Shown here: positions 44,650 to 53,045 of the stretch, piece after piece
How positions within the stretch are numbered: the stretch's first letter is position 1
Layout of the letters: the number at the start of each line of letters is the position of its first letter
Source: Nitrobacteraceae bacterium AZCC 1564
GTDB taxonomy: Bacteria; Pseudomonadota; Alphaproteobacteria; Rhizobiales; Xanthobacteraceae
Assembly: GCA_036924835.1 (NCBI GenBank)
Contig: JBAGRR010000001.1
Coordinates: 2,371,001-2,435,000 of the forward strand
Direction: 5' to 3'
Length of the DNA stretch: 64,000 nt
Position numbers and translations under genes: made by a program
The notes under the pieces: model-generated
What the model saw: the letters and a program-made list of their open reading frames with translations, nothing else
Told to the model about the DNA's origin: nothing
Databases searched by the model: none

Positions 44650-45125
44650 CAGTTCGCCTTCCCCTGACGTTCGATCGCGCGCAACTCCTGGAGCAACCAG
44701 CGGCGACGCACGGTGAGCAGAACGAAGGTGATCGACGCACTCACAAGCGCGAGGATGACGGCTGAGAAGGCAACGACGAGGTTCTCGCCGACCGTCTTGG
44801 CGTCGTTGTTGGCCAGCGACAGAAGCGCGGGGCCCATCGGGATCATGGTGGCGACAAGGCCTAGCATCGGCGCGGTGCGCGACACGATCCGCAGCCATTC
44901 CAGACGCTTCATGATCCACAACTCGAGATCGTCGCTGCCGACGCCATGGGCTGTGTGATAAGCGACGAGCGACGAGCGATAGGTTCCGCGGAAGCGTTCC
45001 CATATCTCGACAGCGAAGGCGCCGAGCATGATGAAGGCATAGGCGAGCGCCAATACGATCAGTACAAGCACCGGTATGAGAAAGAGCTTGGAGAGCTCGA
45101 ACAAACCCGACTCCAGAGCGTTCAC
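44649..45125 (-). CDS. MotA/TolQ/ExbB-family proton channel protein
   Basis: 158 residues from a GTG at 45125 that overlaps the cobN-like stop by 4 bp, so translation is coupled; the frame extends to 45230 inside cobN. Three membrane helices (about 10-36, 80-105 and 115-140) and the family motif SRTAPMLGLVATMIPMGPAL identify it as ExbB/TolQ-like, although shorter than E. coli ExbB. It couples proton flow to movement of periplasmic or outer-membrane partners. Here the partner candidates are the CobN-like protein and the TonB-dependent receptor of the same operon. Confidence 0.9.
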   Translation of the reverse strand: MNALESGLFELSKLFLIPVLVLIVLALAYAFIMLGAFAVEIWERFRGTYRSSLVAYHTAHGVGSDDLELWIMKRLEWLRIVSRTAPMLGLVATMIPMGPALLSLANNDAKTVGENLVVAFSAVILALVSASITFVLLTVRRRWLLQELRAIERQGKAN

Positions 45126-48100
45126 GTCACTCGTTCTCCCTGTCGAAGCCGCCCATTGAATCGGACTTGGGCAAAGGCGCCCGCACAGATGCATGCCATG
45201 AGTGCGGCCAGGGCGAGCCATGTCTGCCAAGGCGACGCACCCGTGCGGTCGGCCGCAGCCGCAGGCCGCAGAACCGGCCCGCGGACCTGCTCGCCACGAT
45301 CCGCAGCCGTATCGACGCTCGGGGCGGCCGTTGCCCCTGTGGCTGACTGCAAGCCGAAACCTGCTGCCATGTCGGCGATGAAGGCTCGCGTGGCGGGCTC
45401 TCCGACATTAACGCCATGCTGTTCCGTGAGCTCTCGCCAGCGTTCGATCAGTTCGCGGCGGGTCTGCTCAGTTGCATCCCAATAGCCCTTGCGGATCGCC
45501 TCGATCATTCGTTCGACGATCTGCGCCTGAGCGGTAGGGTTGTGTTGCTCGAACCACGCCGTGAGGCCGAGCTGCCGGAGGTCGCGGATGAAGGTATCGT
45601 GGATAGCCTGCCATTGGTCGGCGCGCACGGTGCCCGGATCAGTCACCTGCCAGCCGAACAGATTGTTGACGGCGTTCAGAAGCTCCAGCGTCCCGGCATA
45701 GCCCTCCTGCTGCATGCCACTGATCCAATGCGGATTCAGCGTTCGCGTACGCATCTCGTCGGCAAGGAAGCGTGCGGCCGAGGTGATTCGTGACGTCTGC
45801 TCCCGCAGGTCGGCAATGTAGAGCGAGGGGCGTTTGTCATCGAGGTGGCGAATGGCGAGCGAGAGGCCGCCGAGATATTCAAACGGGTGATCAGTCGATA
45901 GGACACCGTGCAGCTTCGACGAGCGCGAAAGCACGGCAGCTTGCGTGCCTTTCAATTGCTCGGCGAGGAGATTGCCGCCGTCGACGCGCGTGCCCCAGTC
46001 CTTCGCACCATAGGCATATTGCAGGCGATCAAGAAACGCTTCCGCCAGCGGCCCCTCCTTGTCCCATGTCGTCGATTGCTGGACCGAGCCTGGGAGGCTC
46101 GTTCCATAGTCGCCTGGCGCGTTACTGAAGATGCGCAACGCCGCAAGCTCTGCCGCGCGCGGTGCGGCAATGCCGTGCGCGACAAGTGTCCGCGCGACAT
46201 CCTTTGTATTGCGCGCAACCGCGTTGTCTGGTTCGTCGAGCGCGGCGAGCCGCACGATGGCGTCGGCCAGGAGACGCATGAAGCCATCGAACTGATCGCG
46301 GTAGACACTCGTGACATGCAACACGATGTCGATACGCGGACGCCCCAGTTCGCTCGCCGGAACGATGTCTATCGCTGTCACGCGACCGCCGTCATCCCAG
46401 ACGGGGCGCAAGCCGAGGGCGTGCAGAATCTGACCTTCCACGACACCGAGGTGGCGCATTGTCTCGCCGGACCATAGGCTGAAAGCGAACTTGCGTGGCG
46501 TCTCGTCGTTGTGGTCGGCGCGATAGGCATCGACCAGTTGCTGCAGCGCCTTGCCGCCCGCCTCATAGGCCGCCCGCGTCGGGATCTTGTCCGGTTCGAA
46601 CGGAAACAGATTGCGTCCACTCGGCACGTCGGGATTGCGGATCGGATCGCCGCCCGGGCCGGGCGCGACGAAGCCGCCGGCAAGACCCGCAAGGAGTGCC
46701 TCGATCTCGCTGGTCTGCGCCAGATGTCGATCAAGCGCGGCCGCGCGCTCGACCATCGATCGAATCTCACAGTCGGTCATCTCCGACAGGGGAAGGCCTT
46801 CGCGCAGATGCCGGTGCAGCAGACGGTAGGGCGAACTGTCCCTGAGCGCCTTGAAGTCCGCAGCGAAGAACTCGTCCGGCTCAGTCCCAAGACAGTGATA
46901 GAATGGCTCGCCGAGCTGCTGTATCACGGTGACGAGGCGATGCTCGGGCGATGCAGGCTCGCCGAATGTGTGCAAGCCGAGCGGCATGGCATGCCGAGCC
47001 AGCTCATGCACATGATCGTGCAGTGCCGACAGGAAGGTCGGAAACTCCGCTTCCATCTTCGCTTCGTCCCGCGCCATGTCGCGGTGCATGTTGGCGCGTA
47101 CGACCATGGCGCGGATCTGTGCCGCCGTGCGGTCGCGAACTGCGCCGTCATCAAGCTGGATGTATTCGTGGATTTTGGCGTGCAAGTCGCGCACTTCATC
47201 GTAGAGACCGGCAGGCGCGAAGGGCGGCGTCTGATGGCTGATGGTGACAGCGCGGCCGCGCCGCTTGGCCTGGACCGCCTCGGCGATGTTGTCCTGAATG
47301 TAAGGGTAGAAGACCGGAAGATCACCAACCGCGAGATAGGGATAGTCGTCTACGGATAGTCCGCGATCCTTGCCAGGTGTCCATTCCTGCGTGCCGTGGG
47401 TGCCAAAATGAATGAGCGCGTCCACGCCCGCAATCTCGCGCAGATAAAGATAGGCAGCGAGATAAGCGTGTCCTGGCGGCTGCTTGGTGTCATGATAGTC
47501 AACACCTGGGCGGCCGCTGCGTGGCGGCTGCGGCATGATTAGCAGCTTGCCCAGCGCAAGGCGCGGAATGATGAATCGTTTCTCCCCGTCAATCTCAGCA
47601 AGACTGGGCTGCTCTTCCGGCGCCCCCCAGCGGCTAAGGAGTTCGTCCCGCCTTTCAGCCGGCAAGGTGTCGAGCCACGCGCGATAGCGCGCAACCGGCA
47701 TCGTATCCGCGAGCCCATCAGCAAGCAGCGCATTGAGCCGTTCGGGATGATTCAGCGCGCCGCGCATCGCCTGCGCGGCTTCGATCAGATGTGTTTCGGC
47801 GGTCGGTGGCACGTCGTAGCCAGCGCTGACGAGTACGGCCGTGAGTTTTTCGAGACTGCGCGGAACGTTAAGGTTCGATGCCGAGACGTTGTTCTCGCCG
47901 GGAGGATAATTCCAGAACATCAGCGCCAAGCGCTTGTCGACCGCCGGCCTGTGCCGAAGCGCCGCAAGGCGCGCGGCTTTCGCCAGCAGGGCATCAACCT
48001 GGCCCATGATCGGAACTGGCTCGCCGTCGGGTACCGCGTCGACCACCAATGGATCGCTGACTCCCCAACCCTCCGGCACTGCCAAAAACGGTGCAACGAG

Positions 48101-49168
48101 ACGAGGTGACATTCCGCTCTCCGCCTTCGCCCAAGCCTCGGCATCACCATCCCGATAGCTGACGGTCTGGAGGACGGGGACGTCGAGCTTGGGAAACTCG
48201 GCCTTGCGCGCGGGACCGTTCTGAAGATGGGTCGCGATAACCAGAACATCGGCTTTGGTCGGCACGAGCAGTTCTTGAAGCGCATCCGCGTTGGCGGCGT
48301 TGAACCAGAAGACGAGCGGCATCATGCCGCGTAGCTCACTTTGCGCGACTAACGCATCGATCACCTGCGTCTCCATCCCGGCGATCAGACCGGAGTGGAT
48401 GGCGAAGGCGATCCGCGGCGCATCGCTCTTCCAGCGGTTACGGCCCCAGGCCAGATAGCTGTCCAGACTGTCGAACACCGCAGGTGCCGCAGGATGATAG
48501 AAGCCGGTCGACGGCAGCGCTGCCGGCGGCACCACAGCATTCGTGTCGGTATTGTCACGCCAGGCCCGGATATAGTCGAACATCGCGCGCAGGTTCTGTC
48601 CGCCGCCCGCGGCGTAATAGGCCATCACACGCCGTGCGTGCTGAGGCACGATGTTGCCAAAGGCCGGTGGGCCGCCACCGATCCGGATCCATGGCGTGTG
48701 AGTCTCCGTAAGTGCCGGGCCGAGCCGCTCCTGAACCTTTGCAAGATCCATCGGCCGAGGCGTATCGAGGATGACGAGACCGGCGTTGTCGAGCCAGTCT
48801 TTTGGCTCGCCCGACGCCGTCTCAACATAAAGGTGGTCGAACTCGATGTGAGCATGACCGGCCAGACGGCCGATCTTCTCCAGCTTGCCGGAGAGCACGA
48901 AATCGACGGTGATGACGCGGACGCGCTGGGGGCTGGCCGGCGCTGAGGGCGCCTGAGCTAGCGTTGCGGAGGCCGCGACCAATCCGGCGATGCAGGCGAT
49001 AAGACTCAGGATCGAACGTCGAAGCGAGACTGATAGGGCGCTCTTTAGATCGATGATGCAGCGTCGTGTGGCTTCCGCGGGTGAGGCCTTGGCGCGACCA
49101 GCGGGAGTGAGCCGATCGCGCCGAGGCATGATGCGAGTGCACAGCCTTATTTGGTCAGTCGCAGCCAT
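45122..49168 (-). CDS. Membrane-anchored CobN-like chelatase (HmuS-like)
   Basis: 1348 residues from the ATG at 49168; the same ATG lies one base after the receptor stop in the intact junction copy at 50291, which supports this start. The N-terminus has a long basic region and a hydrophobic signal (SLRRSILSLIACIAGLVAAS ATLAQA). The body is the CobN/Mg-chelatase ChlH fold (YHDTKQPPGHAYLAAYLYLR, HFGTHGTQEWTPGKDRG, PNPTAQAQIVERM-like end). A C-terminal helix WLALAALMACICAGAFAQV anchors it, so the chelatase domain should face the periplasm. No CobS/CobT or ChlI/ChlD ATPase partners are nearby. It sits in an operon with a TonB-dependent receptor, an ExbB-like protein and DUF2149, like hmuS of Bacteroidetes, a haem-handling chelatase. 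It probably inserts or removes metal in an imported tetrapyrrole. Confidence 0.9.
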   Translation of the reverse strand: MAATDQIRLCTRIMPRRDRLTPAGRAKASPAEATRRCIIDLKSALSVSLRRSILSLIACIAGLVAASATLAQAPSAPASPQRVRVITVDFVLSGKLEKIGRLAGHAHIEFDHLYVETASGEPKDWLDNAGLVILDTPRPMDLAKVQERLGPALTETHTPWIRIGGGPPAFGNIVPQHARRVMAYYAAGGGQNLRAMFDYIRAWRDNTDTNAVVPPAALPSTGFYHPAAPAVFDSLDSYLAWGRNRWKSDAPRIAFAIHSGLIAGMETQVIDALVAQSELRGMMPLVFWFNAANADALQELLVPTKADVLVIATHLQNGPARKAEFPKLDVPVLQTVSYRDGDAEAWAKAESGMSPRLVAPFLAVPEGWGVSDPLVVDAVPDGEPVPIMGQVDALLAKAARLAALRHRPAVDKRLALMFWNYPPGENNVSASNLNVPRSLEKLTAVLVSAGYDVPPTAETHLIEAAQAMRGALNHPERLNALLADGLADTMPVARYRAWLDTLPAERRDELLSRWGAPEEQPSLAEIDGEKRFIIPRLALGKLLIMPQPPRSGRPGVDYHDTKQPPGHAYLAAYLYLREIAGVDALIHFGTHGTQEWTPGKDRGLSVDDYPYLAVGDLPVFYPYIQDNIAEAVQAKRRGRAVTISHQTPPFAPAGLYDEVRDLHAKIHEYIQLDDGAVRDRTAAQIRAMVVRANMHRDMARDEAKMEAEFPTFLSALHDHVHELARHAMPLGLHTFGEPASPEHRLVTVIQQLGEPFYHCLGTEPDEFFAADFKALRDSSPYRLLHRHLREGLPLSEMTDCEIRSMVERAAALDRHLAQTSEIEALLAGLAGGFVAPGPGGDPIRNPDVPSGRNLFPFEPDKIPTRAAYEAGGKALQQLVDAYRADHNDETPRKFAFSLWSGETMRHLGVVEGQILHALGLRPVWDDGGRVTAIDIVPASELGRPRIDIVLHVTSVYRDQFDGFMRLLADAIVRLAALDEPDNAVARNTKDVARTLVAHGIAAPRAAELAALRIFSNAPGDYGTSLPGSVQQSTTWDKEGPLAEAFLDRLQYAYGAKDWGTRVDGGNLLAEQLKGTQAAVLSRSSKLHGVLSTDHPFEYLGGLSLAIRHLDDKRPSLYIADLREQTSRITSAARFLADEMRTRTLNPHWISGMQQEGYAGTLELLNAVNNLFGWQVTDPGTVRADQWQAIHDTFIRDLRQLGLTAWFEQHNPTAQAQIVERMIEAIRKGYWDATEQTRRELIERWRELTEQHGVNVGEPATRAFIADMAAGFGLQSATGATAAPSVDTAADRGEQVRGPVLRPAAAADRTGASPWQTWLALAALMACICAGAFAQVRFNGRLRQGERVT

Positions 49169-49227
49169 ATCAGAATCGTATCGACATGCCCGCATAGACG
49201 GCACGTCCTTCGCCGGCTTCACGAGCG
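49169..49227 (-). pseudogene. Copy of the 3' end of the TonB-dependent receptor gene, directly before cobN-like
   Basis: Upstream of the cobN-like ATG, 49170-49219 repeat the last codons and stop of the receptor gene (frame ...AVYAGMSIRF then stop), as at 50293-50340. The copy breaks off at CTTCACGAGCGGCGA, where it joins a fragment of the cobN-like 5' end. Confidence 0.8.
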
Positions 49228-49372
49228 GCGACCAATCCGGCGATGCAGGCGATAAGACTCAGGATCGAACGTCGAAGCGAGACTGATAGGGCGCTCTTTC
49301 GCGACCAATCCGGCGATGCAGGCGATAAGACTCAGGATCGAACGTCGAAGCGAGACTGATAGGGCGCTCTTT
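49228..49372. repeat. Tandem 73-bp repeat of the cobN-like signal-peptide region
   Basis: The 72-bp segment GCGACCAATCC...GCGCTCTTT, encoding part of the signal-peptide region of the cobN-like gene (original at 48975-49046), occurs at 49228-49299 and again at 49301-49372 with a single C in between. All three copies look identical. Confidence 0.9.
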
Positions 49373-49494
49373 AGATCGATGATGCAGCGTCGTGTGGCTT
49401 CCGCGGGTGAGGCCTTGGCGCGACCAGCGGGAGTGAGCCGATCGCGCCGAGGCATGATGCGAGTGCACAGCCTTATTTGGTCAGTCGCAGCCAT
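49301..49494 (-). pseudogene. Truncated second copy of the cobN-like 5' end
   Basis: From the ATG at 49494 the first about 64 codons of the cobN-like gene are repeated exactly (MAATDQIRLCTRIMPRRDRL onward) and then break into the tandem repeat. Upstream on the minus strand, 49496-49627 copies the last 44 codons of the receptor, including its stop. Confidence 0.85.
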
Positions 49495-49627
49495 ATCAGA
49501 ATCGTATCGACATGCCCGCATAGACGGCACGTCCTTCGCCGGGCTTCACGAGCGGCGAACGCGCTGGGGTGAAGCTGAAGGGCGGCGGTCCCGGGTTCTG
49601 AGTAACGGGCACGGTTGGGCTCGGTGC

Positions 49628-49895
49628 AGCGTCGACATCGGTGAGATTCCTGCTCGATCCAGGCGGGTGAGGCCTCGCACGATGAAGGGCGCGACCGAGC
49701 TGGGAGTGAGCCCGGCCGGTAGACTCTCCGTCAGCTGATGCCGAGGCAGCTGTGATGCGAGTCAATATGCACAGCCGTCGTATTTGGTCAGTCGCAGCCA
49801 GCTTGGATCAGGCGCCTGAAGTCCTGGTCGGTGTTATCGACGATGTGCCCGGCATTTCGCACCGAGACGTTACTCAGCACGCCCTTCCTTCGCCG
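49628..49895. other. Mosaic segment interleaving receptor-end and cobN-start sequence
   Basis: Short blocks of 8-25 bp alternate between the cobN-like 5' region (e.g. GGAGTGAGCC, TTTGGTCAGTCGCAGCCA, TGATGCGAGT) and the receptor 3' region (ACATCGGTGAGATTCCTG, GCACGATGAAGG, CTCTCCGT, AGCTGATG). No frame of either gene survives. It looks like an interleaved consensus of two mis-registered copies. Confidence 0.7.
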
Positions 49896-50123
49896 GGCTT
49901 CACGAGCGGGCGAGCGGCGACGCGCTGGGGTGAAGCTGAAGGGCGGCGGTCCCGGGTTCTGAGTAACGGGCACGGTTGGGCTCGGTGCGAAATCCGCCGC
50001 ATAGGCGACATCGGTGAGATTCCTGCCCTCGATGAACACCGACCAGGACTTGTCAGGCGCCTGCCAACCAAGCTTCACGCCGAGCAGCGCGTAACTCGGC
50101 ACGATGAAGGCATCGCCGCCCGA
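49896..50123 (-). pseudogene. Partial copy of the receptor 3' coding region
   Basis: This repeats 50339-50559 of the receptor gene almost exactly (frame GGDAFIVPSYALLGVKLGWQ, GRNLTDVAYAADFAPS), with a short insertion (GGGCGAGC) near 49910 that shifts the end of the frame. The natural stop is replaced by mosaic sequence. Confidence 0.82.
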
Positions 50124-50182
50124 GGCGCCTGACAAGTCCTGGTCGGTGGTTCATCGAGGGCAGGAATCTCACCGATGTCGCC
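50124..50182. repeat. Inverted copy of a 58-bp receptor segment
   Basis: GGCGCCTGACAAG...GATGTCGCC is the reverse complement of 50440-50497 (and of the direct copy near 50005-50062), with one extra G. Together with 49896-50123 it forms a potential long stem. It joins directly to another cobN-like 5' fragment at 50182. Confidence 0.85.
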
Positions 50183-50291
50183 AGCGTCGTGTGGCTTCCG
50201 CGGGTGAGGCCTTGGCGCGACCAGCGGGAGTGAGCCGATCGCGCCGAGGCATGATGCGAGTGCACAGCCTTATTTGGTCAGTCGCAGCCAT
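50183..50291 (-). pseudogene. Third, shortest copy of the cobN-like 5' end at the native junction
   Basis: From the ATG at 50291, one base after the receptor stop (50293-50295), about 36 codons of the cobN-like gene are present before the inverted segment interrupts them. This shows the original junction: receptor stop, one base, cobN-like ATG. Confidence 0.85.
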
Positions 50292-50292
50292 A

Positions 50293-52722
50293 TCAGAATC
50301 GTATCGACATGCCCGCATAGACGGCACGTCCTTCGCCGGGCTTCACGAGCGGCGAACGCGCTGGGGTGAAGCTGAAGGGCGGCGGTCCCGGGTTCTGAGT
50401 AACGGGCACGGTTGGGCTCGGTGCGAAATCCGCCGCATAGGCGACATCGGTGAGATTCCTGCCCTCGATGAACACCGACCAGGACTTGTCAGGCGCCTGC
50501 CAACCAAGCTTCACGCCGAGCAGCGCGTAACTCGGCACGATGAAGGCATCGCCGCCCGAACCATCAAACGTCGTACGACGCTCGCTGAGGTATCGCATAT
50601 TGACCGAGCCGAAGAAGCCGGACGGATGACGGTAGCCCAACTCTCCGTACAGCTGATGCGCGGGGATCACCGGCATCCGGTTGTTACCGAAGATCGGATC
50701 GTTGTCGAAGCGGAAGTCGGTGTAGTTCCACACCGCGTTGGCGAAGATCGAATCTCCGTCCTGGAGCACGTTGACGAAGGGCAGCGTCTGCAGGCCAAGT
50801 TCGATGCCGTTGTGGATCGTGCGATCGGCATTGAAGGCCACAGTATTGGATGACGTGCAGCCGGCGCCGATCTCGGTCGCGCAGCGCGTGAGAATCTCGT
50901 TGCGTAACTGCATGTGATAGAAAGTCACGTCGTATTTGAAGCGGTCCCAGCCGCCGCGGACTCCGGCTTCCCAGGTCCACGCGGATTGCGCTTCAAGCTG
51001 TGGGATTCGTCCTCGCCCGCCGTCGACAGCGAAGATATTTGATAAGTCCGCCCCACCCGGGACTTCGTAGCTGCGGGTGACATTTGCAAATACGAAGTGG
51101 TTAGTAGTGTATTCCCAGTTCACGCCGAACTTCGGATTTAGCGCCTGAAAGTCGCGATTGTACTGGAGCAGCGCGTTCACACGACCAGGTTCCGGCACCA
51201 TGCGTGGAATGGGCGGCACAGTCGGAACCGTTCCTCCCCGATAGTTGTCGCCGAGGACGCGCGTGGTGAAAACGCCCTGGAAACCGGCGAAGAGGCGCAC
51301 ACGCGGCAGAATCTCGATCGCGCTCTCGCCATAGCTCTCGACGAGCCATGATGAGAAAGCCCAATCATAAATCTGGCGTCCCTTCGTCGTCCCCTGATTG
51401 AGATGTTGGAAGCGATCGAAGTCGCCATCCGTATAACCGACGCGCAGGCCCGCAACGAGTTCGGTCGGCAATCCTGCGAGCGAGGTTTTGTGCTCGACCC
51501 GACCTGACAGGCCCATGTCGCGCCAACCATAGTCGATGATGCCGGCCATCGGCACTGGCAGGTGCTCGAGCGCAGTGTTTAGAAAATAGCTCCCGAGTTC
51601 GTAAGTGGTGTTGTCGTCACGGATCGTGGTTCTGTTGGCAATACGCTGATAATCAAAGTTGAGGCGCGCGTTGTATTGCGTGGCCAAACCGGCCGTGCCG
51701 CGACGCTGGATTTCCAATTGATCGAGAGGCACGGGATCGCCCATGTCGAGATTAGTCTTGCCGACGGCGAAGAACGTACGGCTTTCGACGTCGGGCGTAA
51801 CCTGCCAGCCGACATTGCCGCTGAAGCGGTAATTCTCCTCGCCGGTGTGGATCTGATAGCCGTCCTTCCTGAAGGCATTGCCTTGCAGGTACCAGTCGAA
51901 CGGCCCCTTGACGCCGCCGTTCTCGATCTGCGTCTGCAAGGTGCCGAAGCTGCCGCCGAACACGCTGAGGCCGGTGCCGGGCGCGGTCCGTCCGGTCTTT
52001 GACACGAAGTTGAGGGCCCCGCCCGTCGCGATCGCGCCATAGCGCAGGCTGTTACCGCCGCGATAGACTTCGACATAGTCGGCTGCGAGCGGGTCGATCA
52101 GCGCATTGGTGAAGCCGCTCTCGGTGCGACCGAGTGGAAAGCCATCAAGGTTGGCGCGGATGCCCCGGCCATTGCGCGAACCGTCATTGGCGATGTCGCT
52201 GCCACGCATGGAGATGAACGAGCCGCCTTCCGCGATGAACACGCCGGGTGTTTGCTTGAAGACGTCGCCCAGATCGGTCAGCTTGCCGGGATCACGCTCG
52301 GTGACCGACACTACCGTCTCTGCGCCGGGACGCCGCTCGAAGCGCTGCTGCTGCGACTGGAACGACGGCGGGTTGGCGCTGGCCTCCACGAACGCGGGCT
52401 CGGCGGGTGTGCCTGGGCTTGCCGGTGCAGGGTTCGGACGGCGCGTGCGCGAACTCGTCACCGTGATGGTCTCCAGCAACACGGTGTCGTCACTGGGCTC
52501 GGGCGGTGCGGCCTGCCCGTGGGCGCCGCCGGCGATTAGGACCATCGCCGCGCTCGACAGCAGCCCCGACCGTAAGAAACGCCGGCGCCTCGCGCACGAC
52601 CGTTCCCCCGACCCGCCAATCTTCAACGTCACGGCATGCATCGGCCGTGCTTCGGCACCAACTCTCGTACCCATCGCGACGGTAGTCCCCCATGTCGACC
52701 TCCGAAATGCCCCAGAAGCCAT
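50293..52722 (-). CDS. TonB-dependent outer-membrane receptor (HmuR-like position)
   Basis: 809 residues from the ATG at 52722; later starts (52674, 52641) are more plausible given the promoter box. A signal peptide with basic RRRRFLRSGL is followed by AAMVLIAGGAHGQA. The TonB box LETITVTSS is near residue 84, then the plug (GDVFKQTPGVFIAEGGSFIS, NLDGFPLGRTESG) and a 22-strand-type barrel ending YAGMSIRF with a terminal Phe. It imports a large or scarce ligand across the outer membrane using TonB energy. The downstream CobN-like and ExbB/ExbD-like genes suggest a metal-tetrapyrrole or metal chelate as ligand. Confidence 0.93.
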   Translation of the reverse strand: MASGAFRRSTWGTTVAMGTRVGAEARPMHAVTLKIGGSGERSCARRRRFLRSGLLSSAAMVLIAGGAHGQAAPPEPSDDTVLLETITVTSSRTRRPNPAPASPGTPAEPAFVEASANPPSFQSQQQRFERRPGAETVVSVTERDPGKLTDLGDVFKQTPGVFIAEGGSFISMRGSDIANDGSRNGRGIRANLDGFPLGRTESGFTNALIDPLAADYVEVYRGGNSLRYGAIATGGALNFVSKTGRTAPGTGLSVFGGSFGTLQTQIENGGVKGPFDWYLQGNAFRKDGYQIHTGEENYRFSGNVGWQVTPDVESRTFFAVGKTNLDMGDPVPLDQLEIQRRGTAGLATQYNARLNFDYQRIANRTTIRDDNTTYELGSYFLNTALEHLPVPMAGIIDYGWRDMGLSGRVEHKTSLAGLPTELVAGLRVGYTDGDFDRFQHLNQGTTKGRQIYDWAFSSWLVESYGESAIEILPRVRLFAGFQGVFTTRVLGDNYRGGTVPTVPPIPRMVPEPGRVNALLQYNRDFQALNPKFGVNWEYTTNHFVFANVTRSYEVPGGADLSNIFAVDGGRGRIPQLEAQSAWTWEAGVRGGWDRFKYDVTFYHMQLRNEILTRCATEIGAGCTSSNTVAFNADRTIHNGIELGLQTLPFVNVLQDGDSIFANAVWNYTDFRFDNDPIFGNNRMPVIPAHQLYGELGYRHPSGFFGSVNMRYLSERRTTFDGSGGDAFIVPSYALLGVKLGWQAPDKSWSVFIEGRNLTDVAYAADFAPSPTVPVTQNPGPPPFSFTPARSPLVKPGEGRAVYAGMSIRF

Positions 52723-52731
52723 CAACGTTAT

Positions 52732-52749
52732 GTTATGTTATAACGTATC
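52732..52749. promoter_or_regulatory. Zur-like palindrome at the receptor promoter
   Basis: GTTATGTTATAACGTATC is an 18-bp imperfect palindrome (7 of 9 pairs) with the TGTTATAAC core typical of zinc-uptake regulator boxes in proteobacteria (consensus from memory). Overlapping repeats GTTATGTTAT extend it to 52727. It lies just upstream of the receptor frame, where a repressor would block the promoter. No B12 riboswitch is seen. Confidence 0.5.
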
Positions 52750-52789
52750 ATTTATGGCTAGGCTCGACACGGTGATCTGTCAACCGTGC

Positions 52790-53045
52790 GCAGGCGCTTT
52801 GCGGCGTGTTATCCCTATTGCCGCGACCTTCGCCTGATAGAGCGCCTTGTTTGCGCGCTCACACAGTGCCGCAATGTCGGCTGGCCGGTCGTCCGCATCC
52901 GCGAGCCCGATGGCGATCAGGGACCGTCCACGACGCGCGCTCGGCAGCCGAATCGTCGCCTGTTTGTCAGGCTCGCTGACGATCGCGACGAGATCTTCTC
53001 CCCCAAGACGGCCCGCGAGACTGTCCCGCGGCAACCGGGACAAGT
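52790..53045 (-). pseudogene. Decayed partial duplicate of a GGDEF domain
   Basis: The minus-strand frame RLPRDSLAGRLGGEDLVAIV, then RPADIAALCERANKALYQAK, repeats the C-terminal half of the adjacent diguanylate cyclase (53074-53335). It diverges by many substitutions, lacks the middle segment (ERVRESFAAAARVVDG) and has GGED for GGEEF. It is in a different frame from the intact gene. Confidence 0.8.

Noticed and set aside
44320..45003. A 227-residue version of the DUF2149 protein
   Set aside because: Its first part is the ExbB-like gene read in the wrong frame. The conserved protein starts at the ATG overlapping the ExbB-like stop (44649).
45122..49168. Assignment as the cobalamin-biosynthesis CobN subunit
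   Set aside because: It has an export signal and C-terminal membrane anchor, and no cob genes or CobS/CobT are present. Transport genes surround it instead.
45122..49222. The longer start of the cobN-like gene at 49222
   Set aside because: The extra 18 codons are the receptor's 3' end read in another frame inside the duplicated junction. The ATG at 49168 is the one preserved directly after the receptor stop in the native copy.
52693..52837. Cobalamin or other riboswitch upstream of the receptor
   Set aside because: The leader between the palindrome and the coding frame is short and shows no B12-box or conserved riboswitch motif.
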